Part shown: piece after piece, positions 26,965-36,286 of the stretch
Layout of the letters: each line of letters begins with the position of its first letter
How positions within the stretch are numbered: position 1 is the stretch's first letter
Assembly (NCBI GenBank): GCA_022822785.1
Contig: JAJEAL010000047.1
Span: 1-64,000 of the forward strand
Length of the DNA: 64,000 nt
Direction: 5' to 3'
Source of the DNA: Candidatus Poribacteria bacterium
GTDB taxonomy: Bacteria > Poribacteria > WGA-4E > PCPOR2b
Notes under the pieces: generated by a model
What the model saw: the letters and a program-made list of their open reading frames with translations, nothing else
What the model was told of the DNA's origin: nothing
The model's database searches: none
Position numbers and translations under genes: made by a program

Positions 26965-27915
26965 TCACTCAAAACCGGCTTCCGAACTAATTTCCGATTC
27001 AAAATAGCGAGAGAGACTAAAATATCGGTCTCCTGTATCCGGCAAAATTGTGACAACAGTTTTATCCTTCCCAAGTCCTCGCGCCACTTCTAGCGCGGCA
27101 TAGACGTTCGCCCCCGACGACATACCTACAAGCAGCCCTTCGGCTTTTGAAATCCGCCGCATCATTCGATAAGCCTCTCCGTCGGCCACAGTGATCACCC
27201 GATCGATGACATTAACGTTCAACACATCTGGAATTCTACCGGCTCCAATGCCGTCAATCCGAGTTGGTCCTGGCTGCCCACCAGACAAAACAGGAGCAAT
27301 GCTTGGCTCCACTGCAACCACTCGGGTTTTCGAGCGATGGGTTTTGAGGACTTCCCCGACTCCTGTTAGGGTTCCGCCGGTCCCGACGCCAGCGACAAAA
27401 AAGTCAATTTCACGATCCATATCGTCTAGAATTTCACGCGCTGTGGTTTTTCGGTGAATCTCAGGATTCACAGGATTTTCAAATTGATTGGGCATAAAGC
27501 TGTGTGGGTTTCGTGCGATGATTTCTTCGGCTTCCCAGATTGCGCCACCCATTCCAGCATTCTCAGGTGTCAGTATAATTTCTGCGCCAAAAGAGGCAAG
27601 CAGCGTATACTTTTCCTGACTGACGTTCTCCGGCATCGTCAAAATAACATGGTATCCTTTTGCAATCGCAACAATCGAAAGTCCAATTCCTGTATTCCCC
27701 GCAGTCGGTTCAACAATTGTACATCCCGGCTTGAGCACACCCCGCTCTTCGGCGTCAGCAATCATAGCATAGCCAATTCGATCTTTGATGCTGCCCCCTG
27801 GATTATATGACTCTAGCTTCGCCAAGATTGTCGCGTCGTCTGGACCGGGTAGGTAGTTTAAGTGAACTAGCGGGGTATTGCCAATGAGGCCGATGAGGTT
27901 TTCAGCAATCTTCAT
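26965..27915 (-). CDS. Cysteine synthase (CysK/CysM family)
   Basis: This is a 316-residue PLP enzyme of beta-replacement type. The PLP lysine lies in NPGGSIKDRIG near residue 43. PTAGNTGIG near 68-76 is the substrate loop, GTGGTLTGVG near 178 binds the phosphate, and SSGAN comes near 268. Length and motifs fit O-acetylserine or O-phosphoserine sulfhydrylase. The neighbouring carrier and JAMM peptidase suggest it is the CysM-like form that takes sulfur from a protein thiocarboxylate. It is the first gene of the operon, with AAAGGG as the ribosome-binding site. I cannot tell acetylserine from phosphoserine use by eye. Confidence 0.92.
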   Translation of the reverse strand: MKIAENLIGLIGNTPLVHLNYLPGPDDATILAKLESYNPGGSIKDRIGYAMIADAEERGVLKPGCTIVEPTAGNTGIGLSIVAIAKGYHVILTMPENVSQEKYTLLASFGAEIILTPENAGMGGAIWEAEEIIARNPHSFMPNQFENPVNPEIHRKTTAREILDDMDREIDFFVAGVGTGGTLTGVGEVLKTHRSKTRVVAVEPSIAPVLSGGQPGPTRIDGIGAGRIPDVLNVNVIDRVITVADGEAYRMMRRISKAEGLLVGMSSGANVYAALEVARGLGKDKTVVTILPDTGDRYFSLSRYFESEISSEAGFE

Positions 27916-28011
27916 TTTTCCCTTTGCTTAACGCCCAAAAAGAACAGAACGGACGATTCAGCCCTGTAACTTTACAGACTAGTAGTAACAGAAAATTCTA
28001 GACATTCCATA

Positions 28012-28041
28012 ACTGTAGCACACTTAGTCTCCGTGCGTCAA
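28012..28041 (-). promoter_or_regulatory. Putative promoter of the cysteine operon
   Basis: On the minus strand TTGACG (28041-28036) and TACAGT (28017-28012) are separated by 18 bp, about 95 nt before the cysteine synthase start. Each box matches four or five positions of the consensus. The rest of the gap 27916-28163 shows nothing else. Confidence 0.4.
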
Positions 28042-28163
28042 GTTTATTTGATTTCCCACAAATCCCAAAGATTCACGCTCACATTCACAGTCAAATTTTT
28101 CAGATTAAATGCGTAGCACCACCATCAAGAGAATGGGTTTTTATATGTAAGAAATATTTGACC

Positions 28164-29771
28164 TTAAACCTTACCTTCCTCCTTTCCCTCCTCTTTCGAC
28201 TTCGCGGCGTAGGACTCGCGAATCCAAAGTTCAAGCACAGTATCGGGGGCTTCGACCACCTCCTCAGTAAACATGAACATAGATTGTCCAGTATTTTGCT
28301 TGATAAGGTTTAGACCGTGCTGGTAGCTCTGCAGCAGTTCCTGACAGATCTCCTTTGGCCCTCGTCCTTGGTCAACCGCTTTCTGGCATAAGAGTTCCGT
28401 AGCTTCATCATCAAACTGAATTTGCATCTGATGTTCACGCCGGAAATCCGCTTCAAACCGGCGGACCCGCTCACGCATTACAGTTTGACGATTGTAGTCC
28501 ATATTTTCTAGAATCTTTTGCAGTTCACCCCTTGAATCTTCAACAACTTTTTCCGTCACAACAAACTCCCGGATATTGGAGGAAGGTAGCTCAAATTTAT
28601 ACTCACGTAGCGTTTTTTCACAAACGGTCATCAGCGCTCGCGCTCCTGTTTCCTGGACATGTGCAGCCTCAGCAATTCGATAGAGCCCCTCATCCGAAAA
28701 CAATACTTCAATGCCATACGCCCCGAACGCCCGTTCATATTGACGAATGATTGATCCCTCGGAGTGTTTCAGGATATGGTAAAGGTCAGCGGCGGAAAGA
28801 TTTCGGCACACGACATGGACAGGAAGACGGCCGATTAATTCGGGTTCAAATCCGAATTCAATGAAATCTTGGGGGGTTACTAGCTGAAACGGATCCGCCA
28901 AGGCCGTCTGACTTTTCACTGTAGCGTTAAAGCCAATACTGTTCTGATTTATACGCTTATTGATAATATCTTTCAAACCGTTGAATGCACCGCTAATAAT
29001 GAATAGGATATGGCGGGTATTGATGATATGTTTTTCAACCACTCCTTTCTGCTGGAACTCCATCATGGCTTGCATCTGAGACGCCGCATCGTAACCGGCG
29101 CGGAGATCGACCTCCGTTTCCTCCATCAGTTTGAGGAGACCAATCTGCACCCCCCGTCCGCTGACATCGCGTCCAATGATGTTTGGCGGGGTCGCAATTT
29201 TGTCTACCTCATCAAGGTAAATGATACCGTACTGTGCAAGCTCAATATCCTTGTCAGCTTGTGTTACTAGGTCACGAATCATATCATCAACATTCGCGCC
29301 AACGTAGCCGGTTTCGCTAAACCGGGTCGCGTCCGCTTTAACGAAGGGCACACCAATCAATTTGGCAATATGACGAATTAGGTAAGTTTTACCAACTCCC
29401 GTCGGTCCAAGCATGACGATATTTTGCTTCGAGTAATCGATATCAGCGATTTTTGGATTTTCGTGTACCTCGCGCACATGATTGTAGTGATCACACACAG
29501 CAATCGCCAAGGCTTTCTTTGCATCATCCTGTTTGATGACATAGCGGTCAAGGTACTGCTTGACCGCTTTCGGCTTGAGGTCAAATTTCAGATCGAATGC
29601 CTTTTTTTCAGGTGTAGCGGCACTTGTATCATCAGTTGTCGTTGTGTTCGGCTTTGCCTGTGACATTGTAAAGTTGACCGTACCACCGTATTTTCGTTTA
29701 ACGAAATCCTCAAACTCTTTTTGGATTTCATCAATGGTCGGTATTTTTTTATTTAACCTTTGGTTGGACAT
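28164..29771 (-). CDS. ClpX-like AAA+ unfoldase without the N-terminal zinc finger
   Basis: This 535-residue protein contains a full ClpX-type ATPase module: LKPKAVKQYLDRYVIKQDDAKKALAIAV, Walker A GPTGVGKT near 122, the pore loop TGYVGANV, Walker B IIYLDEVDK, and the C-terminal sensor-2 segment QETGARALM. SIGF near 275 matches the IGF loop by which ClpX docks on ClpP. The Cys4 zinc-binding domain of housekeeping ClpX is missing; the first 60 residues are instead polar and low-complexity. The C-terminal 100 residues extend beyond ClpX. It likely feeds specific substrates to ClpP or acts alone as an unfoldase. Neither clpP nor tig is adjacent. Confidence 0.85.
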   Translation of the reverse strand: MSNQRLNKKIPTIDEIQKEFEDFVKRKYGGTVNFTMSQAKPNTTTTDDTSAATPEKKAFDLKFDLKPKAVKQYLDRYVIKQDDAKKALAIAVCDHYNHVREVHENPKIADIDYSKQNIVMLGPTGVGKTYLIRHIAKLIGVPFVKADATRFSETGYVGANVDDMIRDLVTQADKDIELAQYGIIYLDEVDKIATPPNIIGRDVSGRGVQIGLLKLMEETEVDLRAGYDAASQMQAMMEFQQKGVVEKHIINTRHILFIISGAFNGLKDIINKRINQNSIGFNATVKSQTALADPFQLVTPQDFIEFGFEPELIGRLPVHVVCRNLSAADLYHILKHSEGSIIRQYERAFGAYGIEVLFSDEGLYRIAEAAHVQETGARALMTVCEKTLREYKFELPSSNIREFVVTEKVVEDSRGELQKILENMDYNRQTVMRERVRRFEADFRREHQMQIQFDDEATELLCQKAVDQGRGPKEICQELLQSYQHGLNLIKQNTGQSMFMFTEEVVEAPDTVLELWIRESYAAKSKEEGKEEGKV

Positions 29772-29872
29772 ATTTCACCTCTATACTGATTGTGGGTAAG
29801 TCGTTTCTGAACGGTGAGGTGATTAGGTGACAACCCACAATACTCCCATGACCTCCAATTAGCTCACCGACT

Positions 29873-31420
29873 TTACTTAACATTGACATAAAGAAACGGT
29901 GGCATCGTCAGAGCGACAACATCATCCTCGCCGGAAATCTCTTTCGCTACTCCCAGGGCGTGCTCTAAATTTCTTGCCCAATCTACGCCTAACCGTTTGG
30001 CAACACGGTCATCTTTGGGGCCCACTAAAATAACTTTAGACAAATATTTTAGTGCATAGGTCGCCCAATACCAGACAGTGAATGGATGAAATCCGTGATA
30101 CGCAAACCTATTGCGATAGCAGTCGATAAGATATGGGTCATAAGCGTATTGCTCCTGAAATTGCTCTCGCATCTCAAAAGGTTCGGTGGTTTTGGTAAGC
30201 ACTTCATCGAAAAACCGCTTGTAAGAAACGTGATATTCCTCGTGGAAGACTTCAAAGGTCGGATTTAAGATAATCGCGACGCCCCCCTCTTTGATTAAGG
30301 GTTTGTTATAGAACCAATTGAAAACGTAACCTAATATATCGCTGACAACCAAAACCGGATTAATTCGGGCTCCGATGGCATACGGACTCATATCCGGCAA
30401 TCCAAAGACCAAAGTACTGAACTGTTTCGGGACGTCTATCATCAACTGATTTTTCATCGCTGCAAGGGTTTTAAGATGGACATCATCAATAGCACCGGCG
30501 TTAATCTCAATCGGCTCATAGTCAGTTCGGATACTTTTGAAGATTTTGTATCGTAGCGCTTCCGGCAGCAGTGACAGTGCAGGTGGTGTCAACGTTTTTA
30601 GCATCTTTTCAAAGCCGTTGCATTGAGCGTCTGGCTTACCTAACTGCCGAAAGCCTGTGGGATAAATCTGGTTATTCATGGCGGCTTCAATGACCATAAT
30701 CTGGCTATGCTTCTGAATAACTCGACTCATCCGCTCGATACAATCGTGCATATTTGATCCCCCAGGTTGCATGACGTGGGGACACTCTGCAGTCATGTGT
30801 GGAGAATGGTGTGGCGCAATTGATTTATATGTCCCCATCCCAACAGCAACCGACTTATGTCCACCATTGAGAGGAATCTGAATTGTGTCAACATAGATGA
30901 CCAAATCGCTTTCCACAACAGCACGCTCGACTTCAACGATTTCGTCGTGCTCTGTTTTACCTAAATCAACAATACTATCGTAATCTTCTGCATCAAAGTT
31001 TCTCAGCCGATCCGGATAGAACTCACTCATAATCTTACTGCCTAACATGTATTCTAATTCGTGGGTTTTCATTTTGCGGTGAAGTCCGCCGGCACAAATT
31101 AGCTGTATGTTCTGCTTTTCAACTCCGTAAGTGTAGAGCATGGGCAGCAAGGTTTCAAGGATAACCTGGCGCATGTCAGGCTTTTTCGTCATTGGAAAAG
31201 GCTGACAATTATTATCAAAAGCAATCAAAATCTTACTGTTTCCGTTGACAAGTTCTTTTAGCGGCGGCATCCCCAACGGATTTTCCACAGCTTTTTTGAC
31301 GTGGTCTGGAATTTCGGAGCGTGCTACTCCAGGTTTTGCCGGCTGCGGATAGTAAATCTCTGAATTATCGGGTAGTCTTGCGTTAATGAGATGGTTGCCG
31401 GAGTAAGTCAGATATTTCAC
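29873..31420 (-). CDS. LarA-like protein (DUF2088, lactate racemase N-terminal domain)
   Basis: This 515-residue protein starts at a GTG (31420-31418) with AAAGGA 9 nt upstream. The LarA N-terminal fold is visible: ILIAFDNNCQPFPMTKKPDMRQVI, LLPMLYTYGVEKQNIQLICAGGLHRKM (the Asp and His-Arg elements of LarA near residues 69 and 113), VYVDTIQIPLNGGHKSVAVGMGTYKSIAPHHS near 182-212, and DGDN-like ends are absent. LarA uses a nickel-pincer cofactor to racemize lactate; the DUF2088 family is wider and many members have other 2-hydroxyacid substrates. The protein is about 90 residues longer than typical LarA. It is divergent from the MarR-ferritin fusion gene. No larBCE genes for cofactor synthesis are in view. 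Confidence 0.72.
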   Translation of the reverse strand: MKYLTYSGNHLINARLPDNSEIYYPQPAKPGVARSEIPDHVKKAVENPLGMPPLKELVNGNSKILIAFDNNCQPFPMTKKPDMRQVILETLLPMLYTYGVEKQNIQLICAGGLHRKMKTHELEYMLGSKIMSEFYPDRLRNFDAEDYDSIVDLGKTEHDEIVEVERAVVESDLVIYVDTIQIPLNGGHKSVAVGMGTYKSIAPHHSPHMTAECPHVMQPGGSNMHDCIERMSRVIQKHSQIMVIEAAMNNQIYPTGFRQLGKPDAQCNGFEKMLKTLTPPALSLLPEALRYKIFKSIRTDYEPIEINAGAIDDVHLKTLAAMKNQLMIDVPKQFSTLVFGLPDMSPYAIGARINPVLVVSDILGYVFNWFYNKPLIKEGGVAIILNPTFEVFHEEYHVSYKRFFDEVLTKTTEPFEMREQFQEQYAYDPYLIDCYRNRFAYHGFHPFTVWYWATYALKYLSKVILVGPKDDRVAKRLGVDWARNLEHALGVAKEISGEDDVVALTMPPFLYVNVK

Positions 31421-31489
31421 GGGCGATTTTCCTTTGCGTGATACGGTCAGTTAATCTTTAGCAGATGTGTATTTTTAATCAATTTAGGG

Positions 31490-31518
31490 TTGACTTTAGC
31501 AAGATTATATAGTATTAT
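31490..31518 (+). promoter_or_regulatory. Sigma-70 promoter of the MarR-ferritin fusion gene
   Basis: TTGACT (31490-31495), 17 bp, TATTAT (31513-31518): both boxes match five of six consensus positions with ideal spacing. The start of transcription would fall near 31525, inside the inverted repeats described next, so the gene's own product could block it. Confidence 0.6.
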
Positions 31519-31559
31519 ATCGTATGCGATAGAATTATATCTGTTATGCGACATAATTC
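31518..31559. promoter_or_regulatory. Candidate MarR-type operator, two inverted repeats
   Basis: TATCG-tatg-CGATA (31518-31531) is followed directly by GAATTAT (31532-31538) and ATAATTC (31553-31559), a second inverted repeat with a 14-nt centre. ATGCGA occurs twice within it. MarR proteins typically bind AT-rich palindromes of 16-20 bp overlapping or just after the -10 box, as here. Control of the divergent LarA-like gene from the same site is also possible. Confidence 0.5.
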
Positions 31560-31586
31560 TGATAACCCGAAAGAGATCCTGAGAAA

Positions 31587-32453
31587 ATGTCCAAGTATGC
31601 TGAAAATGCGATGCTGATTATGCGCGTGATGCGACATGCACAGGCTGCAGTGAAATCACGATTTATGCAGCAGGTTGTACCGAAAAAGCTGACGATTGTG
31701 CAATTTAACGCTTTACTACATCTCCATTGGTACGGTGGTGAATCCGGCATGACTATCGGCGAACTTGGCGAACATCTTGGACTCGCCCACAGCACCGTTT
31801 CTGGCCTAGTAGACCGATTAGAGCGGGACGCATGGACTATCCGTCGTAAATGCGATACCGATCGTCGGCAAAAGCGTATACAGCTGACAGAAAAATCACA
31901 GCAGCTCTTTCAGGACAGAGCAGAAAGCGCGACCGACTTCTGGCACCAGACAATAGGACAGCTGACTTCTGAAGAACAAGCTGACCTGATTGAAAGTTTA
32001 ACGCGCTTGAAACAGGTAATGGACAAGCCGATTTGGCCAAGCTATGACCAGCTCCACCCGCGCGATCCTAGACATGTGAAAGAACGTCTAGAAGCCGAGC
32101 TGGATGAATTAGTACATGCAAAGTTGACTTCAATTGGCACACGATTTATCTTGGCACAAATGGCAGAACAGCAAAACCAGCATGAGCTTGCCGCCTACTT
32201 AAAGCAGGTCGCTTCGGAAGAGATTAGCCATGCCAATCAAATCTTCAAATTGCTTGGACATGAACAAAGTCTCAAAGCAGCATTGTCCGATCTAATTCGT
32301 CGAGATCGGGTCGCGCTTGAAGCCGTATTAGACCTTGTGGAGGCTGCACAAGTTGCAGGTCACAAGAAAAGTTTAGAACTTTTGCAACAGATAACCCAAG
32401 ATAATAAGAGATATAAACGCTGGTTTTCCAACATGTTCAAACAGATGGATTAA
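31587..32453 (+). CDS. MarR-family regulator fused to a ferritin-like (rubrerythrin-type) domain
   Basis: This 288-residue protein has a MarR winged-helix domain in its first half (residues 1-150). The recognition region is TIGELGEHLGLAHSTVSGLVDRLERDAWTIRRKCDTDRRQKRIQLTE in outline, with the conserved D-RR wing. After a Pro-rich joint (WPSYDQLHPRDPRH, about 150-165) comes a helical bundle with E-x2-E-x2-H-type signatures (RLEAELDELVHAKL and ASEEISHANQIF) typical of ferritin-like di-iron proteins. The fusion suggests a regulator whose DNA binding is controlled by iron or oxidants. Operator-like palindromes lie in its own promoter. Metal ligands are only partly assigned by eye. Confidence 0.75.
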   Translation: MSKYAENAMLIMRVMRHAQAAVKSRFMQQVVPKKLTIVQFNALLHLHWYGGESGMTIGELGEHLGLAHSTVSGLVDRLERDAWTIRRKCDTDRRQKRIQLTEKSQQLFQDRAESATDFWHQTIGQLTSEEQADLIESLTRLKQVMDKPIWPSYDQLHPRDPRHVKERLEAELDELVHAKLTSIGTRFILAQMAEQQNQHELAAYLKQVASEEISHANQIFKLLGHEQSLKAALSDLIRRDRVALEAVLDLVEAAQVAGHKKSLELLQQITQDNKRYKRWFSNMFKQMD

Positions 32454-32585
32454 TGCGAAACTATACTATCTCTTCAGTCAACTAGTTATCAATTAGTCGC
32501 TCATAGCTGATGGCTAAACACGCCAAATTTGTCACAATTTCCGAAGGGAAATGTGTCGACCGCGGCATTTTTTGCGAGAGACAAA

Positions 32586-33200
32586 ATGGAAAAAGAAGAC
32601 CATAAAAAAATATTACCACAATGTGTGGACGCGTTTCCCGATGACGCCCAGCTGGTCGAGCAGTTTCAACAGGGGGATAAGTCGGTTTTCGATAAATTGG
32701 TGGTACGTTACCACGATCGCACCTACCGACTCGCTCAACGCTTCGTTCCAAATTCTGAAGATGCCCTCGATATTACCCAAGATGCTTTTATCAGAGCTTA
32801 TCAGGGGCTCTCAGATTTCAAGCGGAAGTCTCAGTTTTATAGTTGGCTTTACCGCATTACTGTCAATCTTTGCATCGATTTCTTGCGTAAGAATGCACGA
32901 CGCGAAACGGTGAATTACGCGCTGGAATCTGATGACCTGCCTATGATGAACATCGCAGATCTCAAACTGAGACCTCCAACACAAGCAGTTGAAGACAAAG
33001 AATTATTAGTCTATCTCCGGAGAGCTATCACGCAACTGGCTCCCAAACAGCGTGAGATTTTTATCCTCCGCCACTGGGAAGGTCTTTCGCTCAAAGAGAT
33101 TGCGAGTACTTTGGGACGTTCAAGTGGTACTGTGAAAGCCCATCTCTTCCATGCCCACCGGAATCTGAGAAAAATGCTTCGCCACTATCTTCAAGCATAA
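32586..33200 (+). CDS. ECF-family RNA polymerase sigma factor
   Basis: The protein is 204 residues from ATG 32586; a further in-frame ATG at 32529 adds a non-homologous leader. Region 2 is clear: QFQQGDKSVFDKLVVRYHDR, DALDITQDAFIRAYQGLSDFK and FYSWLYRITVNLCIDFLRK (residues 30-115). Region 4 reads LTxLAPKQREIFILRHWEGLSLKEIA in outline, then TLGRSSGTVKAHLFHAHRNLRKML (140-200). The protein belongs to the RpoE/SigW-like group. No anti-sigma factor follows: the next 600 nt are gene-free, so its control is unknown. Confidence 0.92.
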   Translation: MEKEDHKKILPQCVDAFPDDAQLVEQFQQGDKSVFDKLVVRYHDRTYRLAQRFVPNSEDALDITQDAFIRAYQGLSDFKRKSQFYSWLYRITVNLCIDFLRKNARRETVNYALESDDLPMMNIADLKLRPPTQAVEDKELLVYLRRAITQLAPKQREIFILRHWEGLSLKEIASTLGRSSGTVKAHLFHAHRNLRKMLRHYLQA

Positions 33201-33742
33201 TTTATTCAGTAGTGGTTGAAACATCAAATTCGATTGACAAAGGCGCTTTAGCGCTCCCCCTCAACCAAACGCAGTCGTTCTCTGGCTTAATCGGTGCTTT
33301 AATTTAATTCAATTATTTGTTTGTTACGTCCGATTTCGTACCCCTGCCCTCCTTTTTAAGCTGTCCTACCTACAGAGACATCAATCTTATTCTGCCAAGG
33401 GTTCCATTTCTTCTCAATTTTGCCACACGTTTCTAACACAGCCCCAACAAATCACAGCATATTTCCAGATTGTATTGGTTACGTTTGTATCTAGCCACCA
33501 CAATCAATTGGGATTATTATGCTTTCACGCCGACAAATTTCCCTTCTACCACTTCGTCCAACGGGACCTCTCTAATGTGCTTGTTAGTACAAATCTATCA
33601 GATTCAATCCAAGGGTCTGAGGCCTAGTCAGCACATATTGGATTTGGAATATGTAAAGGTGATGCAAGCATATCAGAAAGGAGCATATGTGTCAAGGTGA
33701 AAGATCTCTTTTATCTCCTGGGTCTCGCGCACAATTTTTCAG
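33201..33742. other. Gene-free stretch after the sigma factor
   Basis: About 540 nt with no supported gene. One open frame at 33470-33700 (76 codons) lacks a ribosome-binding site and family likeness. A small palindrome GGCGCTttAGCGCT lies near 33241-33254 without a U-run. I see no anti-sigma gene, RNA gene or repeat copy; AT-rich, pyrimidine-rich blocks dominate. Confidence 0.3.
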
Positions 33743-33771
33743 TTGACCACCTTTTCGGGGTAATGTATCAT
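33743..33771 (+). promoter_or_regulatory. Putative sigma-70 promoter of gnd
   Basis: TTGACC (33743-33748), a 17-bp spacer and TATCAT (33766-33771) lie about 45 nt before the gnd start, giving a short leader with a perfect AGGAGG. Confidence 0.55.
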
Positions 33772-33814
33772 ATCCAAATCATTTAATGTTGTTTAGCTAC
33801 AGGAGGCGCCACAA

Positions 33815-35281
33815 ATGGCAAAAGCTGACATTGGGCTCATTGGATTAGCCGTGATGGGAGAAAATTTGACCCTCAATATTGAGAGTCAAGGATTTCGCGT
33901 CTCGGTATTCAATCGTACTGTCTCAAAGGTAGATGATTTCATTGCAGGACAGGCAGAAGGCAAGAACGTTGTAGGCACACACTCAATCAGGGAATTTATT
34001 GGTTCTCTCAGTTCGCCGCGGAAAATGATTTTAATGGTGCAGGCTGGTGCTGCCGTTGACGCATGCATCAACGAATTAACACCCCATCTCTCAGAAGGCG
34101 ATCTGATTATCGATGGCGGAAACTCAAACTTCAAAGATACTATTCGCCGGAATAACGACCTCGCAGCGAAGGGGATACGATTTATGGGGACAGGAATATC
34201 GGGCGGTGAGGAAGGGGCTCGATATGGACCAGCGATGATGCCGGGCGGTGATCCTGAGGCTTACGCACTTGTCGAGCCAATCTTCACAAAGATTGCGGCG
34301 CAAGTAGATGGAACTCCGTGCGTATCACATATCGGCCCCGATGGTGCCGGACACTACGTTAAAATGGTGCATAACGGCATCGAATATGGAGACATGCAAA
34401 TCATCTGTGAGGCGTACGCCCTGATGAAACAGGCACTCGGCATGAGCGTCGAAGAAATGCACAGGACCTTCAAAAAATGGAATGAAGGCGAGTTAGATTC
34501 GTATCTGATTGAGATTACAGCTGATATTTTTACACAGATGGATAAATCAGGGGTGCCCCTTGTAGAGGTTATCCTCGATGCTGCGGGTCAGAAGGGAACA
34601 GGGAAATGGACAAGCATCTCTGCTCTTGATACCGGCATCGCTGCGCCGACGATCGCCGAGGCGGTCTTCGCACGATGTATTTCGGCGGTTAAGGAGGAAC
34701 GAGTTAAAGCCTCAACAATTATCCGTGGTCCCAGTGGAAAATATGACGGGGACAAAGCGGAGTTGCTAGAGGCTATCCATGATGCTATGTACGCTTCCAA
34801 GATTTGCTCTTACGCCCAAGGATTTGCATTGATGCGGGAAGCAAGCAGGGAATATAACTGGGACCTCGATCTGGGAGCAATCGCCCTCGGTTGGCGTGGT
34901 GGTTGTATCATTCGCGCCCGTTTCCTGCATCGAATCGCTGATGCTTATGAGAAAGAGTCCAACTTGCCGAATCTGTTACTTGACCCTTACTTCCTTGAAG
35001 TTATTGAACGGGCCCAGGACAATTGGCGGTATGTGGTTGCAATCGCTACGCAGCTCGGCATTCCAATGCCGGCGTGTAGTTCAGCTCTCGCTTATTTTGA
35101 TAGCTACCGTAGCGCTCGGGTATCCGCCAACCTAATCCAAGCACAACGGGATTACTTTGGTGCACATACCTACAACCGGATTGATGCTGATGGTAAGACA
35201 ATCGTGGGGGCGGATGGGAAACCGACTGTTTTCCATACAGAGTGGATGGTGGACGGAAGACCAGAAATCATTGTTGAGTAA
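33815..35281 (+). CDS. gnd: 6-phosphogluconate dehydrogenase, decarboxylating
   Basis: This 488-residue enzyme of the oxidative pentose phosphate pathway makes ribulose 5-phosphate and NADPH. The Rossmann fold starts at once ([17 protein letters not shown], residues 6-22), with FNRT after the second strand. The substrate-binding segments are [21 protein letters not shown] (about 124-144) and [24 protein letters not shown] (about 170-193), containing the catalytic Lys and the following Asn. The C-terminal helical domain with [11 protein letters not shown] and the tail are complete. AGGAGG is 8 nt before the ATG. The next gene, a HAD hydrolase, is 73 nt downstream. Confidence 0.96.
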   Translation: MAKADIGLIGLAVMGENLTLNIESQGFRVSVFNRTVSKVDDFIAGQAEGKNVVGTHSIREFIGSLSSPRKMILMVQAGAAVDACINELTPHLSEGDLIIDGGNSNFKDTIRRNNDLAAKGIRFMGTGISGGEEGARYGPAMMPGGDPEAYALVEPIFTKIAAQVDGTPCVSHIGPDGAGHYVKMVHNGIEYGDMQIICEAYALMKQALGMSVEEMHRTFKKWNEGELDSYLIEITADIFTQMDKSGVPLVEVILDAAGQKGTGKWTSISALDTGIAAPTIAEAVFARCISAVKEERVKASTIIRGPSGKYDGDKAELLEAIHDAMYASKICSYAQGFALMREASREYNWDLDLGAIALGWRGGCIIRARFLHRIADAYEKESNLPNLLLDPYFLEVIERAQDNWRYVVAIATQLGIPMPACSSALAYFDSYRSARVSANLIQAQRDYFGAHTYNRIDADGKTIVGADGKPTVFHTEWMVDGRPEIIVE

Positions 35282-35354
35282 AAAATAAAATGATAAACCG
35301 ATGCATGTTGGAATTGGTCCCGTACGATAGTTTGAATTGAAGGGAGGAAATTGA

Positions 35355-36251
35355 ATGGATCAAGATGCAGCGGCAGCGTTAAAAAACTTCCAACCGAAAC
35401 ACGAATATTTCGTCGGAATTGATTCGGATGGTTGTGCGTTCAATTCGATGGAAGTCAAGCATAACGACTGTTTTAGCGTTAACCTGATCAAGCACTTCGG
35501 GCTACCTGCCGTTTCTCGACAAGTGCATCAAGCGTGGGATTTTGTGAATTTGTACTCCAAAACGCGCGGCTGTAATCGTTTCAAAGCTATTTTGCTGGTT
35601 TGCAATCTTCTTCGGGAAATGCCGAAAGTTCAAAAAGCTGGTGTTTCCATTCCAGATTTTCCGTATCTTCGGGAATGGACAGAAACGGAAACCCAGCTCG
35701 GCAATCCTACACTCGAAGCAGTGATTGAAGGGGCAGAAGAGGCAGAACAAAAGGAGTTAAGCCAAGTGCTGGAATGGAGCCTTGCCGTCAATGAAACTAT
35801 CGCTGAAATTGTCCACAACCTGCCACCCTTTCCCGGAGTCCGCGAGACACTGCAAAACCTTCAAGGACGCGCCGATGCGATTGTGGTTTCAGCAACCCCC
35901 AACGAGGCACTCAGACGGGAATGGACTGAACACAAGATTGACCAGTATGTTGCAGTGATTGCAGGACAGGAAATGGGGTCAAAGACAGAACATCTCACAT
36001 TAACGGCAAAAGGAAAGTATCCGTCCAACCATATTCTGATGATTGGCGACGCGCCTGGCGATCTGAAAGCTGCTAGAGACGTTGGCGCACTATTTTTTCC
36101 CGTTAATCCCGGCTACGAAGAGGAATCGTGGGAACATTTAGTGGATGTGGGAATGGATAAGTTTTTCAACAACGAATATGCCGGGGCTTATGAAACACAG
36201 CTAATAGCGGAATTTGAAGCACTATTGCCTGAAATACCACTGTGGAAATGA
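35355..36251 (+). CDS. HAD-superfamily hydrolase
   Basis: This 298-residue protein has the HAD signature: motif I GIDSDGCAFNS near residue 22 (nucleophile Asp and second Asp in D-S-D-G), motif II VVSATPNEAL near 178, and motif IV MIGDAPGDLKAARDVGALFFPV near 224-245. A helical cap lies between about 40 and 150. These phosphatases act on small phosphorylated metabolites; the substrate is not evident. Position after gnd hints at a sugar phosphate, but that is only context. GGGAGG precedes the ATG, and a terminator-like hairpin follows 36 nt after the stop. Confidence 0.8.
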   Translation: MDQDAAAALKNFQPKHEYFVGIDSDGCAFNSMEVKHNDCFSVNLIKHFGLPAVSRQVHQAWDFVNLYSKTRGCNRFKAILLVCNLLREMPKVQKAGVSIPDFPYLREWTETETQLGNPTLEAVIEGAEEAEQKELSQVLEWSLAVNETIAEIVHNLPPFPGVRETLQNLQGRADAIVVSATPNEALRREWTEHKIDQYVAVIAGQEMGSKTEHLTLTAKGKYPSNHILMIGDAPGDLKAARDVGALFFPVNPGYEEESWEHLVDVGMDKFFNNEYAGAYETQLIAEFEALLPEIPLWK

Positions 36252-36286
36252 AGTAGCAACAAAATGGGAAAGGAACTTCGGAAGTT

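Noticed and set aside
33470-33700. Possible small gene in the gap after the sigma factor
   Set aside because: No ribosome-binding site, no family and no domain features; considered as an anti-sigma factor but it has no transmembrane segment or zinc motif.
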